This document shows positions 46,012 through 57,720 of a DNA stretch of 64,000 nucleotides, one piece after another. Each line of letters starts with the position of its first letter. The first letter of the stretch is position 1. Origin of the DNA: Straminergon stramineum (taxonomy: Eukaryota > Streptophyta > Bryopsida > Hypnales > Calliergonaceae); contig OY987267.1 of assembly GCA_963920665.1 (NCBI GenBank), forward strand, positions 1,860,001-1,924,000. The letters are read 5' to 3'. A program made the translations under genes and the position numbers. Below the pieces are notes generated by a model, which worked only from the letters and a program-made list of their open reading frames with translations, was not told the DNA's origin and made no database searches.

Positions 46012-46357
46012 GGCGACAGGTAGGTCCAATTCGCAGCGAAAAATTCGAAGGACAGCGACTTTCAATCTGGAAGGCGTCAATGAAGACGAAGGTCAAGGGG
46101 TTAGGGGTTTCAAGGGGTATAGGGTTTAGGGTTTAGGGAATGAAAGGGAGCAGTGATTTTGGGGAACGTGTTCCCAATGGATTGTACCAAAATCTTGGCC
46201 GTCGATATAATAAACTGATCTAGATCGTAGGATGAATAATTAGGGTTTGCTGTTCTCTCTAAGCCAGGGGTTTGCTCCAGCGCTCTCCCTTTTGCAGCCC
46301 TTGCTCGCCTTAGCCAGCTGTGGTCGAGGTTTTAGTCCCTGTCGTTACTTTACCACC
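46012..46357. promoter_or_regulatory. Bidirectional promoter between GMP synthase and RPL7, with telo-boxes
   Basis: Only 346 bp separate the two start codons. The region holds GGGTTTAGGGTTTAGGG at about 46122-46138 and ATTAGGGTTTGC at about 46240, both forms of the plant telo-box (AAACCCTA), which is common upstream of ribosomal protein and other growth genes. Related TTAGGGGTTTC lies near 46101. Telo-box binding by TRB or PUR-alpha-type factors is known for other plants; here it is inference. No clear TATA box faces either gene, although GATATAATAAACTG lies near 46203. Confidence 0.7.
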
Positions 46358-48012
46358 ATGAGTGCTGCGGAGGCTGCCCCGGCCGTCGTGCCTGAGACGC
46401 TTCTCAAGAAGCGCAAGAGAGACGAGCGATGGGCCGCAGACAAGTCTGCGGAGCTCGCTTCGGCCAAGTCCCGTAATGCCAAGAACCGGACGCTGATCTT
46501 CAAGCGTGCTCAGCAGTACCAGGAGGAGTATGCGAAGCAGGTTAGTCGTCTGGTGTGAGGATCTCGGGCCTCTTGATCGTGAGTCTTGCAGCAGTTCATC
46601 TTCCGTGTTGTTGCGTTAAAGTAGCTGGTTTTAGGGTAGCATTGGAGATAGGCTCCGTCTGAATCGAGTAGATGGGTGCATTGCTTGTTCTAGGGCTCTG
46701 AGGCCTATTGACGTGAGTTTCATCGTCCATTTAGAAGTTCTTCTGGTTTTTCATGAGAGGGTGTAATCGTATAAGTAGATGAATTGCAAACTTTCTTTAT
46801 GATTATTTTTAACCCTAAGTGAACTAGGGTTTGGAAGGAGTGCTACGACATCCGGGATTCATTCCTCTGTTTTGGATATGCTGAATGAAATCGATTGAGG
46901 AAGTTGTTCTGATGTTTCTCTTCTCGCTAGTTTGTCTACAGAGGTGATTGTTTCAGTTTTCTCATTGTCATATGTTGCCGTGGGCTTATTTCTTCACCGC
47001 CGCTTAATCAATGACTCAGAACCGAAATTTCTTTACTTCTTCAATCGAAATTCACAAGTATAGGCTTCCTCAAATCTATTACAGTCTGTTGGTGGAATTC
47101 TGCATCAATTTCTGCTATCTGCCAGCGGGCATGTTAATTCCGTATTTATTGATTCTATTCGAAATTCGTTTCTTTCAGGACTCTCAACTGATCAGTTTGA
47201 AGAGGGAGGCAAAGCTGAAGGGTGGGTTCTATGTGGAGCCTGAGCCCAAGCTGTTGTTTGTTATCCGTATTCGGGGGTAAGTCTATACTCTCAGACTTTA
47301 CGGCCGTCGTCGTGATATCTCGGCCTAATTAGTTTCTTTAGTTGTAACATCGCGTGTATCAGTATCCTGTTAACTATTCTGTCACTGTTATCGAAGTTGG
47401 TTTCGATGGGAATTTCCTGTTTTTCAAAATTCTGACATGGAAACGTGATCTGGAAATGCAGTGTCAATGACATGCATCCGAAGGTGAGGACAATCATGCA
47501 GTTGTTGAGGCTTAGGCAGATTTTCAACGGAGTTTTCATGAAGGTGAACAAGGCCACCGTCAACATGTTGCGCAGGGTTGAGCCCTATGTCACCTACGGG
47601 TAAGATAATTCATGTTTTTCCTCTCTAATTTTTGGACCACAACGATTACCGTCCTGAGAGAACGTCCTGACACTCCTTCTCTGGCTATTATAGGTATCCC
47701 AACCTGAAGAGTGTTCGGGAGTTGATCTACAAGCGTGGCTACGGCAAGCTCGACAAGTGTCGGACCCCTTTGACCGACAACAGTATCATCGAGCAGGCCC
47801 TTGGCAAGTATGGCATCATCTGCATTGAGGACCTTATCCACGAGATTTACACTGTTGGCCCTCGCTTCAAGGAGGCCAATAACTTCTTGTGGCCCTTCAA
47901 GCTGAGCGCTCCTCTTGGTGGGCTCACCAAGAAGAGAAACCACTATGTTGAGCACGGTGATGCAGGCAATAGAGAGGCCAAGTTGAACAACCTCATCCGC
48001 CAGATGAATTAG
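46358..48012 (+). CDS. RPL7: 60S ribosomal protein L7 (uL30), four exons, complete
   Basis: A component of the large cytosolic ribosomal subunit. Exons are 46358-46540, 47179-47276, 47462-47599 and 47694-48012, with GT-AG introns of 638, 185 and 94 bp and matching phases. The product has 245 residues, the usual plant size (about 242-247). The N-terminal extension is basic ([27 protein letters not shown]). The L30-like core follows: [51 protein letters not shown], and the C-terminal part [20 protein letters not shown] to NLIRQMN. The start at 46358 lies in a good context (CACCATGAG) and fits the family N-terminus; an in-frame ATG at 46247 would add 37 unconserved residues. Telo-boxes sit upstream in the promoter shared with GMP synthase. 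Confidence 0.97.
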
Positions 48013-48950
48013 ACTAATGATCCTTGACATCTATATTTGGAAGTCATTGTTATCAATCAAAATTTGCTGCATATCATGAGGTTTCAATCTACTTCCGTGG
48101 TGTTTGGTGTCACGTGTTGGTCTGAATCCTGGATTATGACCATTCTGGAAGTCCGTATCACCTCATTTCTTACAGTCGATAATTGTACTGGTATTGCACG
48201 ATGATTTTCACCACTGTTACTCCTGGAGCTTATTGAGATGCGTCACCGGAGTATCCACTAAATCTATTAATGGTCGCTGGTGTCTTTCTACTGCAATTTC
48301 CGGGTGGAGTTTTATTTTTCTCGTAAACTATTTTACGCAACTTAAAGTAAATTTCATCCTCTTTTAAATTATACGAAATTTGAGTGATCAGTCTGAGCTC
48401 AATTGTGATAAAAATGAAGAACCGCTCTCAAATGAAGGAAATGTTCTGAAAATGCAATGTCATGCAATTTTTGAAATCAATGCGAGATTGTCCTAATCTT
48501 ACAGAGCATCACGACCCTTGCGCGGAATATTGGCCCAGCACCGTCAGGACGAGGGAAACGGTGAATCACCCAATTGTGGACATTTATTGGTTGTTTGTGG
48601 TTCACTTTTTGCTTGTGATTGTGCAATTTGCTTGCTGAGGAATTTTTTGCTTGTCGTTGTGGTTGGGCACTGAGTTTGTACAAGGGTGCCTACGAACTTA
48701 GAAGAGGCGGTTAGATCGTAAGCTTACGGTTTGGAGAAGGGGATTGCTGGCATTGTGAATCAATAGGCATATACCTATTATTGCTAGACTTTTGTCCTTT
48801 CCCGAAGCCTGCAAGGTGTGTCATAAGTTAGTGGGGATTACCGGTAGTGAGCCAGAACTTAGTTTGGGACTCCACCATTCGGAGCACACCACAATCCATT
48901 TGGCAAATCCTTGAGCCCGAGCCACGGTAGTGATGACTTAAATGCTCTTG
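48013..48950. other. RPL7 3' region and spacer
   Basis: The first few hundred bases probably hold the RPL7 3' untranslated region, although no single polyadenylation signal stands out. No other gene is seen. Confidence 0.5.
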
Positions 48951-49174
48951 TATTGAACATTGCACTATGACTATCTATTTCATAAATTAAGAGAAGTTGT
49001 ACTAGAATTGAAAGTGTATTATTGAAGTATTGAGCTTTAGAGAATGAGCAATTGCTTGTTTGTATTGAACATTGCACTATGACTATCTATTTCACAAATT
49101 AAGAGAAGTTGTACTAGAATTGAAAGTGTATTATTGAAGTATTGAGCTTTAGAGAGTGAGCAATTGCTTGTTTG
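48951..49174 (+). repeat. Near-identical tandem duplication, 112-bp unit
   Basis: Copies 48951-49062 and 49063-49174 both start TATTGAACATTGCACTATG and differ at only two or so positions (TTTCATAAA against TTTCACAAA; AGAATGAG against AGAGTGAG). Confidence 0.95.
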
Positions 49175-49679
49175 TGTTATTTATATCAAATATTTATAGC
49201 TAGTAGCAAAACAATTATGAAAGTAAGTTTCCTTGATAAAATATTCTTCACTTTTGTATGGTTTTTCCTACAACATTGTTATACATTCAAGTCTTTAAAT
49301 TTACAAACCTAAGAATTATAAATTTATGCTCATTCTAAGAATCACTAGTATTGTGTACAACCTAGATTGAAAAACTTACAAATGCCTAATCATAACTACA
49401 TGACATAATACATTTGGAGGTCCATTTTGTCTTGTCAAAGTAGTGCAATGTTTGGAAGAGTTTAGTATACCTAGAGGTCACCTTTAGCAAAAAATAATTA
49501 AAAATTTCTAAGCCAAAGAATTTTGGAAATTAATAAGTCACTTTGCCGAATCCAAAGAAAATTAATTGTGAAGGAGATTGAAATGTTGAAAAAGCTTCAA
49601 ATACAACTTGTTGCCAATACATTTCCAATATGCAATTGGAGAGGTTGTTTTTCTAATGAAATCCATTGTCCATTATGAA

Positions 49680-50175
49680 TCTTCAAAGGATATGGGACAA
49701 TTTGAAGATGAAAGCTTGACCACCGATTGTCAAAACACAAGAATTGTGCTTAATGTAGAAATTCAAGCTTCATTTGGGTATAGAAGAATTATTTTTCAAA
49801 AAACTTTAAACAAAGAAAAGTTAGTAAATCATTCTAAATTTTATCTCCAAAAAATCATTTTGAGATTTCAATCCTCCAATCAAAAGTTATGGACAAAATT
49901 CAAAGATGTTTGAAAATGTCATAAAAAATGTCCCTCCCAAACCTTCTCTAAATTTTGTCCGTAACTTTTGATTGGAGGCTTGAAATCTCAAACGGATTTT
50001 CGGAGATGAAATTTAGATTGATTTACCAACTTTTCATAGTTCAAATTTTTTTGAAAAAAAATTGATTCTTTTGTACCAAAATGAGGTTTGAAAGTCTACA
50101 TTAAACATAGTTCTTGCTTTTAATTAGATGTAAGTGGTTTAGCTTCTAATAATTCTAATGTACATATCCCACATC
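49680..50175. repeat. Long imperfect inverted repeat (foldback), arms of about 240 bases
   Basis: The left arm (about 49680-49918) pairs with the right arm (about 49945-50175) around a short loop. Central matches include GCCTCCAATCAAAAGTTACG against ATCCTCCAATCAAAAGTTATG, AAGTTAGTAAATCA against AAGTTGGTAAATCA, and outward CTTAATGTAGA against TTTAATGTAGA. Identity falls from about 90 percent at the centre to perhaps 65 percent at the outside. A transcript would form a long hairpin. A TATAAATA lies just outside at about 50206. The 101-codon frame at 49608-49913 lies in the left arm and is not convincing. Confidence 0.75.
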
Positions 50176-50369
50176 AATTGTTTTATCTCCTACCACTCTA
50201 CTTTTATAAATACATTGTCTACATAGAATCATGAATGCACATTGCAAGTAGCTTCCTAATTTGATAGAGATGTATATTGAATGAATTCAATATATTTGGT
50301 TACATATATTGCTGAATTTTGAAGAAATGATAATTTTAGGTGTTGAAGTATGTCTTGGACTTTAATAAG

Positions 50370-50623
50370 CATTAGATGAAATTCAGCTTTTGTTAAAGGT
50401 TGTGAGTTCCCGCAAGTTCTTGTGAGTTCCCCTACGTTCTTGGACTGTGGGAGCACAACCACAACAGCTAGCTATTGTGGTCGAAGTTCTGTCACGTCAG
50501 ATAATAATTGAAAATTTATTATTTTAATTATTTAATTATTTATTAATATTTTTTTAATCTGGTTAGAACTAGCTGGTTCCCAACATGGAACGACCCTCCA
50601 ATGCTGTTGAAAAACATCTAATG
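50370..50623. mobile_element. CATTAG-ended MITE family, copy C (254 bp)
   Basis: It begins CATTAGATGAAATTCAGCT and ends AACATCTAATG. TGTGAGTTCC, the stretch before AATAATAATTG, an AT-rich core and GCTGGTTCCC place it with copies A and B, though it is more diverged. Confidence 0.75.
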
Positions 50624-52305
50624 TACTTGGCAAAAATGTGTTAAAGATGACCTCTAGTTACGGTAATCTACCTAGTGACATATGAAATCATGAGAATCTT
50701 GAAAGCATTGAAAACCCTTCAATCTCATGTTTGGGGAGAATTGTTGATTAGTTCATTGTTCTACATGGGAAGAAATGTCGATTAGTTCATTGTTAGAACA
50801 GCTCCAATGTTGCCCATTCATCGGCACTGGAATCGTGAAAATGGGTCTTATAACAACCTTTTGCAAATATTCAATCTCCAATACAATTGTTGTAGTCAAC
50901 TTCATTTTCCAAGGCTCGTCATATGAGATCCCCTACTTGTCATTTTGGTACAATTTGCTAAGCCCAAATCAAGACACCAAAAGCTCAAATTTCCTAACCA
51001 TCAGAGGGATAGGTGGTGGTGTTTCCCAAACACTTCACCCAATGTGTGCTCAGAAAAGTGGAAGAGATTCACTAGAAAATTCAAAAAAGAGCTCAAGCGT
51101 TGTCTTTGTTGTTCCTAGACCCATTGTTGCATTAGGGGCACAATTAATGGCAAATAGCACATTGGCAAGAGGCTAGACTTGTCCCGTACTCTTACAAGAG
51201 ACCCATTTTTGACCCTTTGACTTTGAAGTGCCTTGAACAATGTCTACATTGAGGATGCTCTTGGCTAGTGGAATTAGGGGAAAATGGTTGCAAATTTGAA
51301 AACATTGGGAACAATGTTCAGGAAGTTTTTTGAGTTTTACCATCTATTTTCTACAGTTCCCACATTGAACCAATTTTTCAAATACAGAGTCCGGTTATTT
51401 TCTCTATTTCCCATTCAAATTCTAATATTTATGGGTTTTTTTCCCACCGATTTTTAGCCAATGTTTTCAAATTGCAACTGGTTTTTTACCAATTCCAACA
51501 GCTAACTTTGAACCGGCCACTGGTTCTTCCCAAACATTGATCGGGAAGAAAACAGTGAAAAAACCTATAAATTTTCTTTTCAGAGTAAGAAAATTGAGAA
51601 AAGAACGGATTTGGTAATTGAAAAAACAGTTCAATATGGGAGTCCGAGAAAATGGCTGATAAAACTCACAAAATATTTGGCACGCTTATACAACTGCAAT
51701 GGCTCTTCATGCACAGTCAGTTAAGAGTTAAGTTAATACCGAGTATCAAGTACTAAGCTTAATAAGTGGAGGCTGACTTCCAACTGAAGTCTATTTTGCA
51801 GGTTCTGCTAAGTTATTGATTGTCTGTCTGACCGTATGATCTGAGTCAACAAATTTCGAGCTCCAAGTTGGTATAAGGTAATTACACATAAAATCGACAC
51901 TTACTAATTCTTGTCTAATTAATTTATAAGGTAGAAGGCTCATAAATCGATCATCGAAGGGCTGGTCCACGTTTTTCATGTATTTCTTTTCATGGGAATA
52001 TTTTTATCTAATTTTTCAGGCAAAGAGATATAGATGTAGGATGTAACACAAGTAATTTCATATTTTTTGAAGTACTATTGCATTATTTATGAATTTTCAA
52101 ATAAGTTATGTCATAGGTCCCTATTTATGTCACTAGGTCTTCCATAAATTGTTCACTTGAAGTTATAAAGAGAAATGGGGAAAGCAAAGACAATGATGGG
52201 TTGTGGCAATAAATTACACTTTTCTCCTCTATCCATTCAAATGACTATAGAGGTTGATTTAAGGATCATTTCATGTCCATTTCAGAGCTAAAGTAGGGAC
52301 AATTC
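50624..52305. other. AT-rich spacer
   Basis: The longest frame, 133 codons at 50775-51176, has no domain or splice context. GTTACGGTAAT follows copy C at about 50658 and also follows copy A at 38676, a small shared phrase outside the element. No gene is supported. Confidence 0.5.
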
Positions 52306-52308
52306 TAA

Positions 52309-53106
52309 GGGCCACTTCACACTATGATACAAGGTCGAGAGTTCGTCGGTTTCAGCCAATGAGATTGTAGAAACCCAAGAGTTTTACCTCTTGAGCCTTC
52401 ACACAAGGAGGCACAATCCAAAGTTTGTCGCCCATTTGTCTGCCTACATGGCAACCAAATGCCTATATGGCAACGGACTCTCGATAAGAGTTCAGGTCTC
52501 CATTTCTCGCCGACCTAAACTCTAATTGACAGTTTGTCAAGTTTTTTTCAGAAACTGACAAGATCTTAGCCATTAGATTAGATTGTTTTGGTAGAAATAG
52601 GTAGTATTTGTTTATCTGTGTCACCATTGGGGTTTGAAACCTAGTCTCCACTACTAAAATGGTGAGTCTTAGCATTCAATGAACCTACTTCCCTTTAATG
52701 TTTAATGCCACCTTTTTATTCCATTTATATCCTTCATATCCCTTGTTTGATGATGAGAGCATGTGCTGTAATTATTTTTCCAAGGGCATTTTTGACTCCT
52801 TCCTCATGTTTTTTAACCTTTTGCTTGAAAAAATTGTCACATGGGTGACAATACATTGAAAATTTCAGAAATTGGATGGATTAATGTGGAGAGAAAGGAT
52901 AGAAGTCGAAAAAAATGGAATAGGTTTAGACTTTGGGCTTGGACTTTGGCCTTTGGCCTTTGGAGGCTTCACACTATAGCCAGCTGAAGGCTCCAATTCC
53001 TAATTTTTTTGGCTTATTTATTGCTCATTTCCTTGGACTCTCACCAAAGTTTGGCCATTCAATCCCATGGCCTCTTGACTTGGACGGCCATAGTGTGAAG
53101 AGGCCC
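52309..53106. mobile_element. PIF/Harbinger-type element with TAA target duplication (798 bp)
   Basis: The left end GGGCCACTTCACACTAT and right end (complement GGGCCTCTTCACACTAT) form an inverted repeat of about 17 bases, each flanked by TAA (52306-52308 and 53107-53109). GGG/GGC-rich ends with a TTA/TAA duplication are typical of PIF/Harbinger (Tourist-like) elements. A third copy of the end word, GGCTTCACACTATAGCC, lies inside at about 52964. No transposase is encoded. Confidence 0.85.
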
Positions 53107-53109
53107 TAA

Positions 53110-54399
53110 ATGCCCGAGCGGAGTTCGAGCCTCCTACCTTACTCCTATTATTTATGAGATTTTAGGATTGGTTTTGAAAAAAATTATTTTCAGCACTTTG
53201 AAAATTCATAGTTTATTCATATGGTGTCCAAGAAGTGCATTCTAAGATAATGGAGAATTCCTTTTTCATTACGGAAACAAGATTCTATGATAATCTTTTC
53301 AATTTAAAAATGGAACCTTGCTAAATTTTTTATTTTGTTGGTTTTAGGTGTACATATTCTTTATTTGTAGTCATATTGGAACCCATATTTTGAGAGTATT
53401 GATTATTTGATATGCTCATGATATAGGACATAGAACAAGAAAATAAATTTTATATGAAATAGATGATGTTGAAGTTTAGTATTTAATCCTTTAGTTATAA
53501 AAAGCTACAATGTTTTTAGGAATGCTAATTTTTTAGAATATCTTAAAGTTTAGTTACACTATGTAGAATTCTTTGTAGCTAAATTTTTTTGGTTTATTGA
53601 CATAAAATTGTCCCCCCAAACCATCCTCAGGTATTGCCAAATTCTTTTCTTTTTTGATAAATTCAACTATAGAATCTCTCAGTGCATTTGTTGACTTTTA
53701 AATTGTCTATGGGGAACTTCATATATGGTACCATATTTTGAATCTTAGAATACAAATTATGTATTAAAATGTAACAAGACATACTCTATTGCATTCAATA
53801 GTCAATAGTTATCACCTTTCATTTGGATGTCATTTTAACATCTAAACCTTGTTGTGCTCAAAATACAAGATCATTTGGTAGCTTTTGAGACATATAAGTG
53901 TTGTGCTCATTATGATCCAAATTAAAAGTGTCAAATATCTTTGAATGTAGTTCAACATAAATGCAAACTTTTATTTCTATCAATACCTAAATTTTGCACT
54001 TTATAAACCATATATACAAAAAAAGATTTTGTCTTTCCAATAGAAGCTTAGAAGTTCACGTAGTTGCCCACCATGTTAGTTCAATCTTCCATTGTTGACT
54101 TAGTATACATACTTGATAATCACTATAGTGAACCAGAAGTGTTAAATCCTTTTATAGCACCCTTGTGTTTGTCATCAACACTTCCTCTAAGATGTAGACC
54201 ATCATGCTACTATTTAACTCCTAAAGGCCAATTGTTTGTTGCAAAGACAATTGAAAATCTAGATGGACTCCTATGAAGTCAAATTTAGTCAAATGCTCAT
54301 GAAATTTTGACACAATGTATGAACATGTACTCCTTCGGTGGGAATGTAATTTTTTCTGATTGGGTGCCTCAATCAAAAGTTATGTTGTCATGAACTTTT
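53110..54399. other. AT-rich spacer
   Basis: No gene or clear repeat structure is supported. Confidence 0.5.
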
Positions 54400-55575
54400 T
54401 GGGCAACTGAGACAATTTGGACATCTCTAGGGCATCTTTTGTAGAAACGCTTCTAAACTTTTGAAATTTGGTATTTGCAGAACAAATAAAATATGTCAAA
54501 TAAATTTTCAAAGACAAATCTATTTTTCAAATCACATTTTAAGCTAGAGGAGTCAAACTTTGTTGCCTATATTGGGGTGGTTTCAAGAAAATGAATTTTC
54601 TTCTAACTTCAAGCTCTATTATCTTGCAATGTATGAAGTCAAAGTTCTCAAAAAATTTCCCACATATTCAAATGTTTGTTTCTAACCTTTCACCTTTTAG
54701 ATTTCAAAAAGAAAATTCCTTCATTGCACAAGAAATCATCAAAAAATGAATAGTATGTTGTCAATTCATTTAACCTCCTTGCATTGCATGGTGATTTATA
54801 GTAAGCTAGACTCCATATTTGTTTCTAAAAATTTTCATTGGCAAACCTAATATCATATATTCATGAATTGTTAAAATCATCAATTTTTTGTATCACAAAA
54901 ATTTGACTCTGAGAAGGCTCAAAGTCTAATGACTCTGTTTTGCAAGAATCAAAAAAAGTTTTTTTTCTCACTTCAAATGTTACAATCTTTCAATCCACAT
55001 AATCAAATGGGTTGAAAAGAATATTTTGGATTTGCTTTTAACTCAATTTTCATAATTTTTCAAAAAAAAGAGTTCCACATGGTTTTGTTTGTTTGCTAGA
55101 ACAATCTCACTATTGAAATTAGTGTGTTTCAATTCCATTATAGAGATATTAATCATTTAGATTTTTCATCTATCTCATACCTACTTCTATTTAACAATTT
55201 TTTTTAAGTATGAAAAATAAGTTTTATTTTCTGAATTTTTTTCCTAGACTCTCAACTTAATTCCCCATCATAAAAATTTAAACCTCAAAGCTTGGTAGTG
55301 CCAAAAATGTAATTTAAGAAGGTTCAAAGTCAAATAATCTAATCACACAAGGTGCAAGAAAACTTTCTTTCTTCACTGTAGACACTAAAATCTTGCAATT
55401 TGTGAAGTCCAAATTTCTAAAATTTATTCCACACATTCTCATTCTAGTCAGGTACAAGATCCTATGGTTAGATGTGCAAAGTAAAACAATTTTCAAAGTT
55501 TTTCACTCTTAACAATAGAAATGACAGTTTTTAGTGTTTTTAGACAAAATAAAAGCCCATAGTCATTCAGGGGTT
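54400..55575 (+). repeat. R1-related array with 360-410-bp subunits
   Basis: The block CTTGCAATnTnTGAAGTC with TTCTTCACT-like sequence before it recurs at about 54588, 54950 and 55360. The segment ends in TTCAGGGGTTAA at 55575, like R1 copies elsewhere. The related block near 24556 indicates a dispersed family. Confidence 0.6.
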
Positions 55576-55589
55576 AAGCCTACTTGGGA

Positions 55590-57720
55590 AATGTCAGCAA
55601 GAGACCATCATCGCAATTTTTACATACTTACAAATTGTCTACTTCAAAACTAAGACACTTCAATCCACCCTATTATTTTACATATACATTCCAAACCATA
55701 CAAACGGTATCCCTCTCATCCCCATCATCCAACCGACCAATTCTAAACAAACAACCAAACACCCAAATCACTTCATAATGGTAGGAGTAGTCCACAAAAA
55801 TATTTTGTTACCAAAAACATCCAATTCCCAAACCCCAAGCTTACAAGATTGACAATGGTGTTAATTCACTAATACTTCTATTGACCTCCACTATATTCCT
55901 AATGATTCTTCATGAATAAAATTGGCAAGGAGGACCAAATCCTCCCCGTCACTTCACACATGTACATCCATTCAAAACAAAACTCAAACTTAGCCATGGC
56001 ACTCACTAAATCCCAAAACACGTTATTGACTAGAAATGTCACCAACCTCCAAGATCATAAGATACACATTCTAAATCCCATATCCTTCCCCAAGCTAGAA
56101 AACTTCAAAACCTTTTTCATGAAAGCAAATTTTGGCACCATACACATACTCAACATATTCCTAAAATAATAAGACATTACCCAACAAGATTGGGAAACAT
56201 CAAACCATGAATACAATCATCAACAATATCTCTTCTACACACATTGACATTTGCTCACTCCCACTCTAGTTGACCTACTGTACTTCCCCTATAGAAGGAT
56301 TTCTACCTAGAAAATTGAACAAACAATGGAAGGCCTAACTTTATATCTACACCACCATTCACAAGATTATTTACTAAATCAAATATAATACTCAATGGAA
56401 ATTGAATCTCCTCATAACTACACTTTAAAACCAATCAAATCTAGAAAAATCCAACAACATCAAACATCCACCTCATTGACAATTGGATAACAAACATTAG
56501 TAAACAAGCCAAAGGTGCCAAAATTGAGGCTAACAAAATAATACATAAACAAAACACAAAAAAATATCAAAAGTCATATCCAAATATAGACACACTATAG
56601 AAACACTTCCAAAACCCAACTTAAAAAGAATATTTCAAAATGAAAATGTACCACCTCTAGATTGTATCAAAGACAAACAAGGCAACCTCCTCACAAATTT
56701 CAAAGACATAACAAATGAAATCTACACACAACAAAGTATTTCTAACCAACCTAAGTCTCACCATGCAATCACCAACAGAATCACCTTGCACACTATACAA
56801 GCTCAATATGCCAATACCCTTGGCATGACATAAATAGATTCATTTCCATTCATAAATAGAAAAATAAAGACAAGAAACCATTTCCATCCAAAACCAATAT
56901 GCCAAACATGCATGTGACCTTGCACTAACTTATATCCCTACAATCAACCCAAGGCCATTTTTCATCAAAAAACTTTGGAAATTGTCATTTTCAATGCAAA
57001 CAACGAAAATTTAAACATTTTTTTCTTTTGCATATCCAACTATAGGATCTTGCACTAGAGGCTAGTATGAAAATGTCTTGTAGAAATTTTAGAGACTTTG
57101 ACCATATCTATCAAAATATGTAAGCCTTTAAAGTAAAGAAAATGAATTTTTTTGTTCCTGCAATTTTCATTCTTTCAAATTTTTCTAAATAAAATTAGGT
57201 ATGAAATAGAAAGAAAAGCTATATTGTTGATAGCTCTAAAATGGAATTGAAATACAATAATCTCAACAATGAGATTGCTCAAGAAAGAAACATATATCTC
57301 ATGTTAAATGACTTCAAAAAGGCCTTTGATTGAATTGACCATCCACACCTCCTCACTATTATGGAAGACATGTTATATTGTATCTATTAGATGCAATAAA
57401 CCCAACAGAAAATAAATACTCCAATTCCACAACTAGTTTCATAGGACAAAATCTAGGAAAACTAAACTTGTTGCCATCTGAAGAGATATCATACAAGAAA
57501 ACACCCTCGACCCATACATATTCTTGATGTTCTTAGAACCACTACTCAAACCATTAGGTAGAGACAATGAAGGTAATGACTTTTGCACATCCAAACCCCC
57601 AATAAAATTATAGGAAGATGTAAATGACCTTGTATCCCTCTTCAACAATATCACATCAATACAACTACAATAAAACAAAATAGATTTTTTTTTTGCAATT
57701 GGGTTTTAAAGAAACTAGTA
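55590..57720 (+). pseudogene. LINE (non-LTR retrotransposon) relic, endonuclease linker and reverse transcriptase parts
   Basis: Plus-strand frames, broken by stops, carry LINE-like protein segments. At about 56640-56820 one reads PPLDCIKDKQGNLLTNFKDI and then NEIYTQQS, the usual linker before reverse transcriptase. At about 57300 comes MLNDFKKAFD, stop, IDHPHLLTIMEDM, matching the RT motif DFxKAFDxIxHxxL. Farther on, RDIIQENTLDPYIFLMFLEP matches the RGxRQGDPLSPxLF motif. The catalytic YADD motif appears only as the degraded YEDVND near 57620. The part at 55600-56300 may be the degraded endonuclease domain. A piece of R1 lies inside it. The element is inactive. Confidence 0.6.
56975..57290 (+). 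repeat. R1 fragment nested in the LINE relic
   Basis: The sequence matches 9200-9600: AGGATCTTGCACTAGA, AAAATGTCT(T/A)G, AATGGAATTGAAATA(C/T) and AATGAGATTG correspond in order. It separates the linker and reverse transcriptase parts of the LINE. Confidence 0.6.

Noticed and set aside
46012..46080. Extended N-terminus for GMP synthase from an upstream in-frame ATG
   Set aside because: Plant GMP synthases start just before the glutaminase domain; the extra 23 codons lie in the shared promoter.
46247..46357. Extended N-terminus for RPL7 from an upstream in-frame ATG
   Set aside because: The added 37 residues do not look like ribosomal protein sequence, and the downstream ATG has the better context and family-typical start.
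50775..51176. 133-codon plus-strand frame
   Set aside because: No domain, no splice context and no composition shift from the spacer.
53100..53150. tRNA T-arm-like GGAGTTCGAGCCTCC
   Set aside because: No acceptor stem, D-arm or anticodon arm can be fitted around it.
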